Under the pieces are notes generated by a model. The model did no database searches and was not told the DNA's origin. It saw only the letters and a list, made by a program, of their open reading frames with translations. A DNA stretch of 64,000 nt, from assembly GCF_905475395.1 (NCBI RefSeq), contig NC_058340.1, forward strand, positions 58,010,181 to 58,074,180, in the 5' to 3' direction. This DNA comes from Chrysoperla carnea. Lineage: Eukaryota > Arthropoda > Insecta > Neuroptera > Chrysopidae. The translations under genes were made by a program, and so were the position numbers. Shown piece after piece: positions 25,583 through 35,666 of this stretch. Position 1 is the first letter of the stretch; each line of letters opens with the position of its first letter.

Positions 25583-26692
25583 ATGAATTTAGTTGAAACA
25601 AAATTGTTAGTGGCATTTTTACTTGGTATCTTAAGGTTTTTGTTTGGTATTTTACCAATCAAGGTGTATTATTTGCTATTAAATTGGGGTGAAGAAGGTA
25701 CCACAGAGACAATTCATGCTGAACGTCATAGAGCCGTTGAATGTATTATAGCGAGAATCCAAAGTTTTGGCGGTGGTGTACTTTTTGCAACATGTTTCTT
25801 ACACATGATACCAGAAGTTCGAAAATCAGTTAATTATCTTTTAGAATATGATGAGCCAAACGATGAACACAGTGAATTTCCATTTTCCGAATTAATAATT
25901 TGTATTGGGTTTTTTATGGTCTATTTTATCGAAGAATTCACACATTGGTGTGTTCATAATGTTCGAGAGAATAAAACAGCTCCGTCATGCCATGAGCCTC
26001 CAATTAAATATTTAAATGCCGAAGAAAATAATAAAGTTGAAGAGATAAACAATCATATAAATTCAGCATCCAAAAATTCAATCCGCTCAATAAAAAGTTC
26101 TACGTACAGTGATTCATCGGATAGTAATTCAGATGATGTTATATTGAAATCAGCTCGAAGTGTTCAATCGAAATCACATTATACAGTTACAATCGAAGAG
26201 AAAGCATTGAAAACGGCGGATAAAGAAAATCAAAAAAATATTCGAGGATGCTTAGTTGTAATTGCATTATCGGTGCATTCAATATTCGAAGGTTTATCAA
26301 TTGGCTTACAAAAATCAACCGGGAATATTTGGTTTATGTTTACTGCAATTTCAATACATGCCTCGACCATTTTATATTGCATCGGATTTGAAATGGCTGT
26401 TGAAGGTATTAAAATGGTAACGATTATTATAAACATGATTATATTAGCAGTTGTGAGTCCATTGGGTATTGTTGTTGGATTATTATTTACGCTCCGTTCA
26501 AATATGGATACACGTTCAAAAACAATAGCGGTGTGTTTATTAGAAGGGGTTTCTGCTGGAACAGTGTTATATATTACGTTTTTTGAAGTGTTAAATCGTG
26601 AAAAGAATCGAAGACAACATCGTATTTCACGATGTATTTGCATATTAGCTGGATTTGGTGTAATGATTTTACTACAAACGATAGATATTTAG
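25583..26692 (+). CDS. ZIP-family (SLC39A1/2/3-like) metal ion transporter
   Basis: A single uninterrupted frame of 369 residues. Hydrophobic segments lie near residues 5-33, 60-79, 103-120, 222-242, 250-271, 276-303, 314-334 and 349-367, matching the eight-helix ZIP layout. Helix 2 ends LHMIPEV; helix 4 has the family signature HSIFEGLSIGLQ with metal-site residues H232 and E236; helix 7 has EGVSAGTVLYITFFEVL. The loop between helices 3 and 4 (about 121-221) is Ser/Asp/Asn-rich rather than strongly His-rich. ZIP proteins import zinc or related divalent metals into the cytosol across the plasma or an organelle membrane. In helix 5 the usual His-Lys pair reads His-Ala (259-260). With no introns it may be a retrocopy or an ancient intronless gene. 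It is head to head with the CFAP53-like gene, 1.7 kb apart. An AATAAA lies at 26733. Confidence 0.92.
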   Translation: MNLVETKLLVAFLLGILRFLFGILPIKVYYLLLNWGEEGTTETIHAERHRAVECIIARIQSFGGGVLFATCFLHMIPEVRKSVNYLLEYDEPNDEHSEFPFSELIICIGFFMVYFIEEFTHWCVHNVRENKTAPSCHEPPIKYLNAEENNKVEEINNHINSASKNSIRSIKSSTYSDSSDSNSDDVILKSARSVQSKSHYTVTIEEKALKTADKENQKNIRGCLVVIALSVHSIFEGLSIGLQKSTGNIWFMFTAISIHASTILYCIGFEMAVEGIKMVTIIINMIILAVVSPLGIVVGLLFTLRSNMDTRSKTIAVCLLEGVSAGTVLYITFFEVLNREKNRRQHRISRCICILAGFGVMILLQTIDI

Positions 26693-26732
26693 AATGTGTT
26701 TAGAGAAAATACTATTAAATTTATAGTGCCTT

Positions 26733-26738
26733 AATAAA
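26733..26738 (+). promoter_or_regulatory. Polyadenylation signal of the ZIP transporter gene
   Basis: AATAAA 41 bp past the stop codon of the transporter. Confidence 0.6.
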
Positions 26739-26901
26739 TAATGTTTGATTATACAGTGCGTTAAAAAATGATTGAACGTTACTTAAATATTACTCCAAGC
26801 TTCAGTTTACACCGAAAAAGACACAAAGAGGTGCATTATGTTTATGTTGCTTATTCATGGAATTTGTTGCTGAATGTTTCTAAAAGTTTGTTGATGTTCC
26901 T

Positions 26902-27547
26902 CAGGCCCGTGCATAGGAATTATCCAAGGGAGGGGTTCAAACTTTTGTCGATCATGTTAAGTCATAAAGTAAATAAAAACAAGGAAATCTTTTTATTAGG
27001 TCAAAATATGATATTCAGTCAGTATTTGCAATTCGGCAAGTTAATTCTAAGAGCTGCTCAGAAAATTTTATTTCCAAAACTTTTGTCGATCTGAGATATG
27101 TTTTGAGAAAATTTTTCATTTTATTGTGAAAGTAACAAACCCAATTTGATAAAATATTGCGATTATTCACTTAATCAGTCTATATATTTGAGCGTTGAGT
27201 CTGTTATGACGCGAACCTTGATTTTCGCAGTTCGGTGTCGTATTCATCGCAGACATTATATACTCACAATTTTGAAAATTTTCCTGAACTCTTCTCCAGT
27301 ATTTCCTTTTTTCAATCAAAATCTATTTCGTAGCATCAGCAGTTCAATAGCCTCGCCAAGATTCAGATTTTCTGTTTGAAGTAGTTCACTCAAAGACAAA
27401 GTTAATGAATATACCGAGCTCAAAATATGCATGGATATCTGCGTAGTCTGGTGGAAATGCGTTTCATTAATGAGTGAAACTTATGAGGAGCCATTCTCAA
27501 TGCGAGGGATTTTGACCCCTAAAACCCCTCCGGTGCCAACGGGCCTG
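26902..27547 (+). mobile_element. hAT-superfamily non-autonomous transposon with perfect 8-bp TSD
   Basis: The ends are inverted: CAGGCCCGTGC at the left and a matching CGGGCCTG at the right, followed inward by G-rich (left) and C-rich (right) tracts. The 8-bp direct repeat ATGTTCCT lies immediately outside both ends (26894-26901 and 27548-27555). Length 646 bp with no recognisable transposase; the open frames inside look like chance. The CAG...CTG ends with an 8-bp TSD are diagnostic of hAT. Orientation is arbitrary. Confidence 0.85.
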
Positions 27548-28179
27548 ATGTTCCTTGTTGATTATTGTTGGTTATGTGAAATAATCGAATCACACTGTAA
27601 TTTTCAAATCAATTTTCAAAAGTTGTTAATTTTCTTCGTTTATTGTTATTATTATTCGGATGTAAAAGGTTATTATTGCAATTAGCAAACAATATTGGGA
27701 CCAGATGTTCGTTAATAAGCAAAGCCTTAGAACGAAACAATTATTTTCTAAAGCAATGGATAAAATTCAAATAAACCTAAATGTGATATTCGTTCAATGT
27801 TGTTATTAGAAAATTAGTAAAATATAAAATTAAGAATTATTTTAAGAATTTAGTACCAAAAATTGTTTAAAGAATTAAATCGACTAGTCTAGGCTTTTAT
27901 AATAGTCCCGGTTCTAGTAACCGGTAATTAGGTAACTAGCTAGTCTGAATAAAAAGCTAATTAAATGCCAACTACTGTTACCTACTGATTTATTAACTGT
28001 TGACATATGCTGTTTGAAATGTCATTTCAATTATTAACATTAATAAATAGAAAAATTAATAAATACTAATTCGCGTGATTTTACTTTAAAAACAATTTAC
28101 TTCGAGCTTCCGTAGTAGATATTTTTTGTAATTATCTTTCTGGAAAAGTGATTGATTTAATAAGATTGGAGCTGTTTAA

Positions 28180-28867
28180 CAGTGTGCCGCATTTAAGATG
28201 AAGACACGCCCTCATATTTTCCTTATGGGTCGCATTTGTTAAGATGCTTAACCGAAATCTGAACTTTAAACTCAACCTACTACAAATTGACAAACAGGGA
28301 TGGCTCTTAATATTTTGCCTAGCGTCACAGATATCGAAATAAATAAAGTGTTGCTTAGAATTTTTTTTTTATACCCTTATACCAATTTTCATGACAAAAT
28401 TCGCATTTTTCATGTTTTTATAATTAAGAACATTAAAGAATAAATAATAATTTATTTTTTTTTGGAATAATTTTGAGTGTATACCCTACACTCAAAATTA
28501 TTCCAAGTTTATTTTTAAATTTTATAACTAGTGTACTATGGAATATAAAAACTGGCGAAATTGATAATTTAATAGTGTTACGTATTGAAATATTTCAATA
28601 AACTTGTAAAAATTTATATTTAGGCCAAAATAATAAAAAAATTAAAAATGTGAATTTTGTAATGAAAATCGGTGTATGGGTATAAAAAATTATTCTAAGA
28701 AATTTTTTCTTGTAATTTTTTTTAATGAGTTTAACGTTCAGATTTCGGTTAAGTAACTTACAAAATGCGACCCATCATCCTGTACGACTTGTGCAAAATT
28801 TCAAATCGATATTCCTCAATATAACGAAAATATGCGGGTGTCTTTATCTTAAATTCGACACACACTG
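28180..28867. mobile_element. Foldback Tc1/mariner-like MITE with 20-bp perfect core hairpin
   Basis: Ends CAGTGTG...CGCATTTAAGATGAAGACAC and its diverged complement are inverted; the inner CTTAACCGAAATCTGAAC stretch pairs across the element. The centre is a perfect hairpin (28462-28481 with 28487-28506, loop TACCC). TA follows the right end. A related left end occurs at about 15892. Confidence 0.7.
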
Positions 28868-29468
28868 TATATATTGAAATTAATGGAATATTTGTTTATT
28901 AATTTATATTGCAATATTGTAGACATATTGATTTTTTATCAATTATGAAGTAGAGTGAAAAACTTTTCTAATTTATATAATTAATATAATTCTCTAATGT
29001 ATTATTATAGTCCACGGTAAAGAACCCTTTTTGTTAAATGATTATTACATTGAAACTTCGTGCGTGGCTTCTTTTTGACGAGTCTACCAAACTTTGTCTG
29101 TACGACCTTTTTAAGCTATCTGTTTGAAAAAATGCAGCAAGACTTTTGTCAGACACAATGACCACTTGGTAACATAGTGGAAATGATAAAAAATATGCGA
29201 ACATTCTAAAGCGAACGCGAATATTCGTTACATCACTAGAATTAATAAAGAAAATTATGTTACTAGTATGTCCACCTTCAGTTTAGGTGTGTAGTTATTT
29301 AAATGTTGTGATATAGAAAGTCTAGTGTATACACAAACCTTACAATAAACTGTTATAGAGTACACTAGTATCGATCTGTAAAATGGAAACACCTAAAATG
29401 AAATAAAACTAAAATATTTTTTTCTTATCATATTTATTATATTATTTACTTTTATAAATATAAAAAAA

Positions 29469-30144
29469 ATGCAGGTATTTATAAATTATGTTAATTAGCA
29501 ATTATTAAATTACATAAGTCAAAATATTGTATGTAAATATTGATTTTGTATATTTTTTTAGAAAATTTACATTTTTGTTTTAACAATAATGCTATTTGCA
29601 TTGTTAAATGAAACACGAGTTGTAAAACGAAGCTATTCTGATAATACAATTTTAGGCTACAAAACTGAGGTAATGCAAATCTAAAAAGTGTATTTTTTTA
29701 TAAATGTATTTTTGGGAGCTTACGAAATTTGGACAATACTTTACCATTTTTTGGACCTTGGAGAGCTTTTATTTTCTTTGATGGTACTCGAAAAATGTGC
29801 TATATTTGCTCAAAATAAAAAATTTACTGACGGCCGAACTATATCAAATTCACCTAAGGATTTTGGTTTAGATATCGTACTATTACCAGAAGATTGTCCA
29901 AATTTTGTTTGCCACTTTTGAGGTGGAACAATAATATTATTAAGAAAATATTGTTTCGTTTACTTAGAGAACTTGTTGGTGGAATGAAATCTGCAAAGAA
30001 GAATTTCAATCTTTGTTTCGATGTAAATGTCCAATGTGGTCATATTGCCGTAGTCCTGGTCGATATTATAATGCATTCTGTTCGATGACAGAAACCGGCT
30101 ATATATGGACACAACCTGATAAAGAAGCATGGCGTATTACATAA
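29469..30144 (+). CDS. Small secreted six-cysteine peptide precursor, unrecognised
   Basis: Three exons fit in phase 0: 29469-29474 (only ATG CAG), 29562-29669 and 29968-30144 (TAA), giving 96 residues. Donors (CAG|GTATTT, GAG|GTAATG) and acceptors (TTTTTTTAG, TTTACTTAG) are good. Residues 3-17 are a hydrophobic signal-peptide core; RVVKR ending at residue 25 looks like a furin-type dibasic cleavage site. The third exon encodes the Cys-rich part with spacing C-x5-C-x9-C-x-C-x5-C-x10-C, rich in Trp/Tyr, with CPMWSYCRSPGRYYN and TETGYIWTQP. This is the layout of a secreted peptide, such as a hormone, antimicrobial or defence peptide; no family is assigned. A 51-nt in-phase segment at about 29871-29921 could be an extra cassette exon but encodes nothing convincing. 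Downstream is an AT-rich region with AATAAA near 30417. Confidence 0.6.
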
Positions 30145-30624
30145 CATCGACGGGGACGTGATGCGTCCCCACCCAAATGTTAAAATTTCCAGTTTTTTTA
30201 ACATAACTAAATGTTTAAAAAGTTTATTCAAATTATCGAAATTTTAAACATATTTTTCCACAAAGACAGTTCAATAGTTTATTTAATTGTGTTTTTTATA
30301 TTAATAGCATTCCTACCTATCTGGCAATGTATTTATTATGCGATGTTTTTAGTATGAAAATACTAATAGTTTTCTTAAAAACTTTGTACGACAAATTGCT
30401 AAATTTACATATCGCAAATAAAATTACTATTTGCATTAGACTATGGGTACACTCAATGGGGAATTTGCTATTTCCCTTGCACGGAATACCAAATATGTAA
30501 AAAAAAATGTGCGTGGATAATATTGAGAAAATAACAAAGGACATCAGACAGTCAATCATCATAAGCAGGAGTAGACTATTTTTTATTAGACAGTTCGTTC
30601 ATACATTTGAAAATTATTTTTGTA

Positions 30625-30747
30625 AAATACTATGATTTCTTAATATTCATCTATTTATTCAAGGCTTTTTAAAATCTAGTTCAATCCTGATATCGTAGTT
30701 CTTATTAAAAGCCACCGGTTGTCGCACAGCAAAATTATTTTCCCAAT
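30625..30747. repeat. Dispersed repeat pair, copy 1
   Basis: ACTATGATTTCTTAATAT, AATCTAGTTCAATCCTG, CGTAG and TTTTCCCAAT recur in order at 62783-62906. Confidence 0.5.
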
Positions 30748-31552
30748 ACACCACCAATATTCCACTTAAAATAAGATTTTGTATATTCGCTGTTGAGTAA
30801 ATTAAAAACGATGAAACAAAATTGGAATGCAATAAATAAAAAAAATCAATTATCTAATAAATAAAATTATATGTTAATGTGATGTTGTAGCTAATCTGCC
30901 AACACCGCCAATACTATCGTGATTTAAGATTTATCAAACTTTTTTGGCACACGATAACCTTGAATTGCTTAAAATTCTAAAACTAGGCACAAAGAGTCTG
31001 TGTAAAATCAAGATCCTGAATTTTTTTTTTTACAGTTACGGGAAAATAGCACAATTAAAAATGATATAGCTACAGCGTTCAAATAATTAGTATTTACTTC
31101 AGATGCCAAATTACTCTTAAATTAACTTGTTATAAATCATAATATTATGTCCAAAACTAAATGTCCTTATCAACAATCAACATAACACTGCTTTTAACTA
31201 TAAATTGCTCAAAATATATGCAACGAATATTGTGTAATAGATAGCCATAATAGAAAACTGTTTTGACATTAATGTAGCAACAGTTGCCTAAAAGATTAAA
31301 CTGCATGATTTAAAATGTTTAATAAAAATAAATAAAATGGAATAGTAATTAAGTAATAATAAATTATCTCTGAAAATGTCACGTGTAAAATAATAATAAA
31401 GGTGTAAATACTGAATTATTAAAATATGTTATACAATAAAAAAAATATATATTTAAATATTTATTGTCTCTTTTATTTATTTAACACATTTTTTACTTCA
31501 TGACTTTATTTCTACCACAAAATAATTTTAATTCTAATTTTTAATTTGAATA

Positions 31553-32127
31553 CAGTAGAACTCCAATTATCCGAACTCCGACTATCCGAATCGCCGATTA
31601 TCTGAATCACTTTCAGAAAAAAATTTGTCCAAAAAAAGTCTAAGTGCGCTATTATTCTTCCCCCCGCGAAGCCAGTGTTTGCGCGTGAGAGAAGATGTTG
31701 AAGTGGAAGTGGAAGAAGAACTTTCTGCTGATGTTGAAGTAGACGCTGGACCATCAGCTAGTGAAGCATTTGCCGGCCTCGAGACTGCTTTGAAGTGGAT
31801 GGAGCGTCAGCCCGAGTGTGATCACTTGCAACTGCTCACCGTCAAGCGAATGCGTGACCTGGCTGCCCGAAAACGGATGAAGACCGCAAAACAGCTTACA
31901 TTGACGGAGATGTTTAAAAAACAATGATTTTTATTTCTAAACTTGTACATAAGTACATTTTATTTATATGTAAAACATGTGAAAATATCATGTTTCTTTC
32001 ATTTAATTCAATAAAAAAATAGTGCAATATCAAAACGAAGCTTTTTTAAAAAACTCCGATTATCCGAATATTTGATTATCCGAATGGGTTCCGGTCCCCA
32101 TTAATTCGGATAATTGGAGTTCTACTG
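31553..32127 (+). mobile_element. Tigger (pogo-type) element, internally deleted
   Basis: The 23-bp ends are identical inverted repeats starting CAGTAGAACTCCAATTATCC, flanked by TA on each side as in Tc1/mariner/pogo insertions. The element is 575 bp and keeps only the last part of the transposase gene. Confidence 0.88.
31625..31927 (+). pseudogene. C-terminal remnant of Tigger/pogo transposase
   Basis: A 100-codon frame inside the Tigger element. Its latter half (about residues 50-100) has the pattern ALKWMERQPECDHLQLL...RDLAARKR...KQLTLTEMFKK, which I recognise as the tail of Tigger/CENP-B-like transposases. The HTH and DDE catalytic parts are missing, so it cannot be active. The acidic first half may be an artefact of the internal deletion joint. 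Confidence 0.75.
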
Positions 32128-34333
32128 TACCTACGTTTATTTTTGAAAAGGTTAAAATGATAAAAATAATTAACTTTTTTGTTTATTTATTTTTCATGAC
32201 GTAACTAAAGTAATTTTAAAACGAAAATTTACTTGTGGCAAGATAGAAAATTCTTATTTTCTGTGTATCATTGTAGATACTTTAAAAATAATTTTGCTTA
32301 AACTTTAGGAAAAATTTTGCTTAAAAGTTTAGGAAAAGCAATTTAATTTCACGACACAGACGTAATTTACACCCAAAATCACAAAACATAAGTTATTTTT
32401 CAATATTTTATAAATGAGAAAAAAAAATTAATAATAAAGAAAAATCAAATGACCTATTGTTAGAATTTTATAAGTAACGGCATTGAAAGAAATTAATAAA
32501 TTAAAAAAAATATCTTAATTATAAAATAAAAATTGCTTTTTTGCGTACTTTTTGTGTCTATAAAAGCAAGGATAAATTTTAATTCAGATGATAACCTATC
32601 AAATTTTTTTTGCATAATTCGTGACCTGTGACTAGATCATCATGAATTTACTCACAAACAAAATTCTTATTTAATTAATGAATTGTCGCCTATCAATTTT
32701 TTTTTTTTTTTTTTTGAAAAATTGTTTCATAATTTAAGGCATTTGATTATCGAATGAAATAGCAAAAAAATTAAAAAAATTAGGTAGTTTTACATATTAA
32801 GTATATTATTTTATGATCATGAAGAAAATAATAGACTAGCCCGCGAAGAATTCCGTAGTGCGATACCCGTAGCTAGAAACAGGCTAAAGAAATAATATAT
32901 AAGTAATAAATGTCAGCAGCAGTTTACTTTCTTTTTGTTTATAGGCAATTTTTTTACAGAAATGATATACAAATTACATACTAAACAAAATTAAATCTTA
33001 TTATTATTTCTCTAGCTTGTTTTTTTCCTAAGCGGTACATTTCTAGACAATGAGTCTCTTTTTGTTATTAGTCAACATGATAAGATTTAAAATGAGGAGT
33101 AAATAATGGAAGATGTCGCGATGTGACATACAACCAGGTTAGAGAAATAATATATAAAATAACCAGTATTTAATTCTGATAACACTTGAGCCGAAGGTAA
33201 ACGGTGGTTGGGTACAATAAAATTTTTGTGTTCGCACAGAAAATTAACAAATTTAAATTATTATTTTGAGGCGTCTACAATTACAATACGTACTAGCCCA
33301 AGTAGTTCTTGAAAAGGTTCGCGAATACTAGTGGGTCCTGTAGCACTTCTCTTTTAGTCTATATAGTGACTCCTATAGGGAACAATCGTAGTTTTGGCAA
33401 TTTGTTGGGTGAAAGACTTAGTTGAAAAATATATCCTAAGGTCATATCCACCAGAGATTGTTAGACATTTTTCAAGAAAACCACAATCAATGTGTATAAA
33501 AAATTATTATAAAAATCCCATTTTAGAGATACATACATAAGTATCAATTGATAAAAAAGTATTTTTGTAGTAAATCAAAGCTATTTCCTCTTATTATCAA
33601 TTATTTTGTCTTCCGTAATTATATATCGTCATTTTCAATGTCAAAAATTTCCCCACATGTTTGAGTTAGGTTTATTGGAAAAATTATATTATAAACAATT
33701 TTTAAAAATTTAGCTGATATCTATATTATATTGTTGAAATCAATTGGGTAATTGAATGAGCTCCGGCGATATCTCGCATGTGTCGTTGGCCTAGTACGGG
33801 AAAATGTATTTTATTGTTAAATTAACAATATGTAGGTGCATGTAGGTGTAGAGAAAAATTTTTATTGATTTTAGGCGAATCTAATTTGAAGACTGGTTCA
33901 TATGACTGTTGTTATTCATCTCAGATAATTTAGCCCTCCTCTTTGAATCGTACTTTGGAATTATTTTAACTTTTGCTTAGTAGTTGAAAAAAGCCACACT
34001 GATTAAGTTCAAGGAGTGAAGTTGGAAATACAAAACTTGGGATATAATTATGTTACAAAGTACAAATTTACATTTTTAACTTTTAATTTCAAAGTTAATA
34101 CTTTTCGACAAGACAATTTGTAATTAACATTTTGTCAAAGGTGAATCGATAAAAAAACTGCTTTAGACCACAAAGAGTGTGCTTTAGACCGCACGACTGA
34201 AGTAAAACTTCTTTAGAACTTTCTTTAAACTTTCTCTATTAAAACAGCATATATGAAAATTATAAAATTTTAATTTTTTTTTTCTGTACTAGGTATAAAT
34301 TTGGTGTAAATGCAAGTTACAAATAGAATAGAA
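32128..34333. other. Gene-free AT-rich stretch
   Basis: Contains homopolymer A/T runs but no recognised gene or element between the Tigger element and Helitron copy 2. Confidence 0.5.
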
Positions 34334-34799
34334 TCTTAATATATATATTTCTTGTGTGCGTGTGTATGTAATTGAACTCCTCCTAGACGGCTGGACCGAT
34401 TTTGATGAAATTTTTTGTGTGAGTTCAAGGGGATTCGAGAATGGTTTAGATTCACAATTTGGTCCAGTACAACTGTTTTTGAGGGCTCCGTACCAAAAAA
34501 ATTAAATTTCATTAAATGGTGGGAGCGCATATAAATCATATCACATTATGTATACTATGTGTACTATGTATTTTTAATAGTATTCAGGTATTGTCAATAG
34601 GCATTTATTAGAGCCATATGCGAGCGCAGCGAGCTCTACTATCAAAGGTCAGGCCAAAGGTCGAAGGTCAGGCCACTCCAATAAATAGGAGTTAAATTGG
34701 GGTTTAGCGGGATGGGTTTAGCGGACAGGCTAAACGTAGTATAGGTATTCATGAATTGGAGTTACGTTTTTACGGGACAACGTCCGTCGGGGCCGCTAG
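34334..34799 (+). mobile_element. Non-autonomous Helitron, copy 2 (466 bp)
   Basis: Same start, end, hairpin and length as the copy at 12030, with only a scatter of substitutions. It is also inserted between A and T. Lies upstream of the PAL gene. Confidence 0.82.
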
Positions 34800-34850
34800 T
34801 ATTATTTACAAGATTATTGAGTAATTAAAAAAAAAAAATGTTTAATATAC

Positions 34851-34913
34851 ATGAGCTGGTTTCGAACGCTAGTCTCCGAAGTCCAGTGTTCTGCCACTAA
34901 GCTACTGGGCCTC
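34851..34913 (-). repeat. Degenerate tRNA-like sequence (tRNA pseudogene or SINE head)
   Basis: On the minus strand, an A-box-like TAGCTTAGTGG and a B box GTTCGAAACC are correctly spaced around GGACTTCGGAG (TCG in the anticodon position), but acceptor and anticodon stems do not pair well. Confidence 0.45.
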
Positions 34914-35666
34914 TGTGTAAATGTTTTATACTTTATATACTTATAGTATGACATGAAACTTGATCACACTTTTCGTAACAATTACACATTTTTGTAACAA
35001 GCTTGATCACACATTTTCGTAACATTCTGATCATACATTCTCTAGTTTACTCCCTAAGTCAAAAGCGTGCCTAAAGAAGTTTTAATTCAAAAATATGAAA
35101 ATTTTCTGATTTTTAACTGTTCAACAATTTAATTTTTGAACAGTTAAATATAGTTTTTAGCCAATAAGGTTGCATATATTTTTATTGGTATTCGGTTGAC
35201 TTGATTTTGACTTCAGTGCTTTTATTTGATTCTAATCTGTTTTCCCAAAACTTTCCCATCAAAATAGATATTAATTTTATAATTAATAATCAGCTGTGTA
35301 TTGTGCAATTATTTCATACCATTATCAGATATTCAAGGTAAAGACTCAAAAAAAATAATAATTTCTTATTTTTAATAAAAAAATTTGTTGAAGTTGGAAA
35401 TATCGATTTGAGTGATTCAAGTTACCAGAAGTTGTTAATTCAGACGCCGTCACCTCCAATGTTGATGTTTTTTATCTGTCCTACTCTATCACATGGCTGG
35501 TGATAGTCATAGACAAACCTTTCAAGTATACTACTACAGCTCTACAACGTTTACTTCTTGTGAATAACATTCTATGGGTTAGTGAAGGGAAATTATATTC
35601 AGTGTTATTACCTTTGACGTGTTTACCTGTTTTAATAATAACCACAGTATAAACAAAACAAAAAAC

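Noticed and set aside
26230..26643. 137-codon minus-strand frame
   Set aside because: It is the antisense shadow of the ZIP transporter coding sequence.
29688..29921. 77-codon open frame between exons 2 and 3 of the Cys-rich peptide gene
   Set aside because: No start context, no family resemblance, and the spliced model through this region is much better supported.
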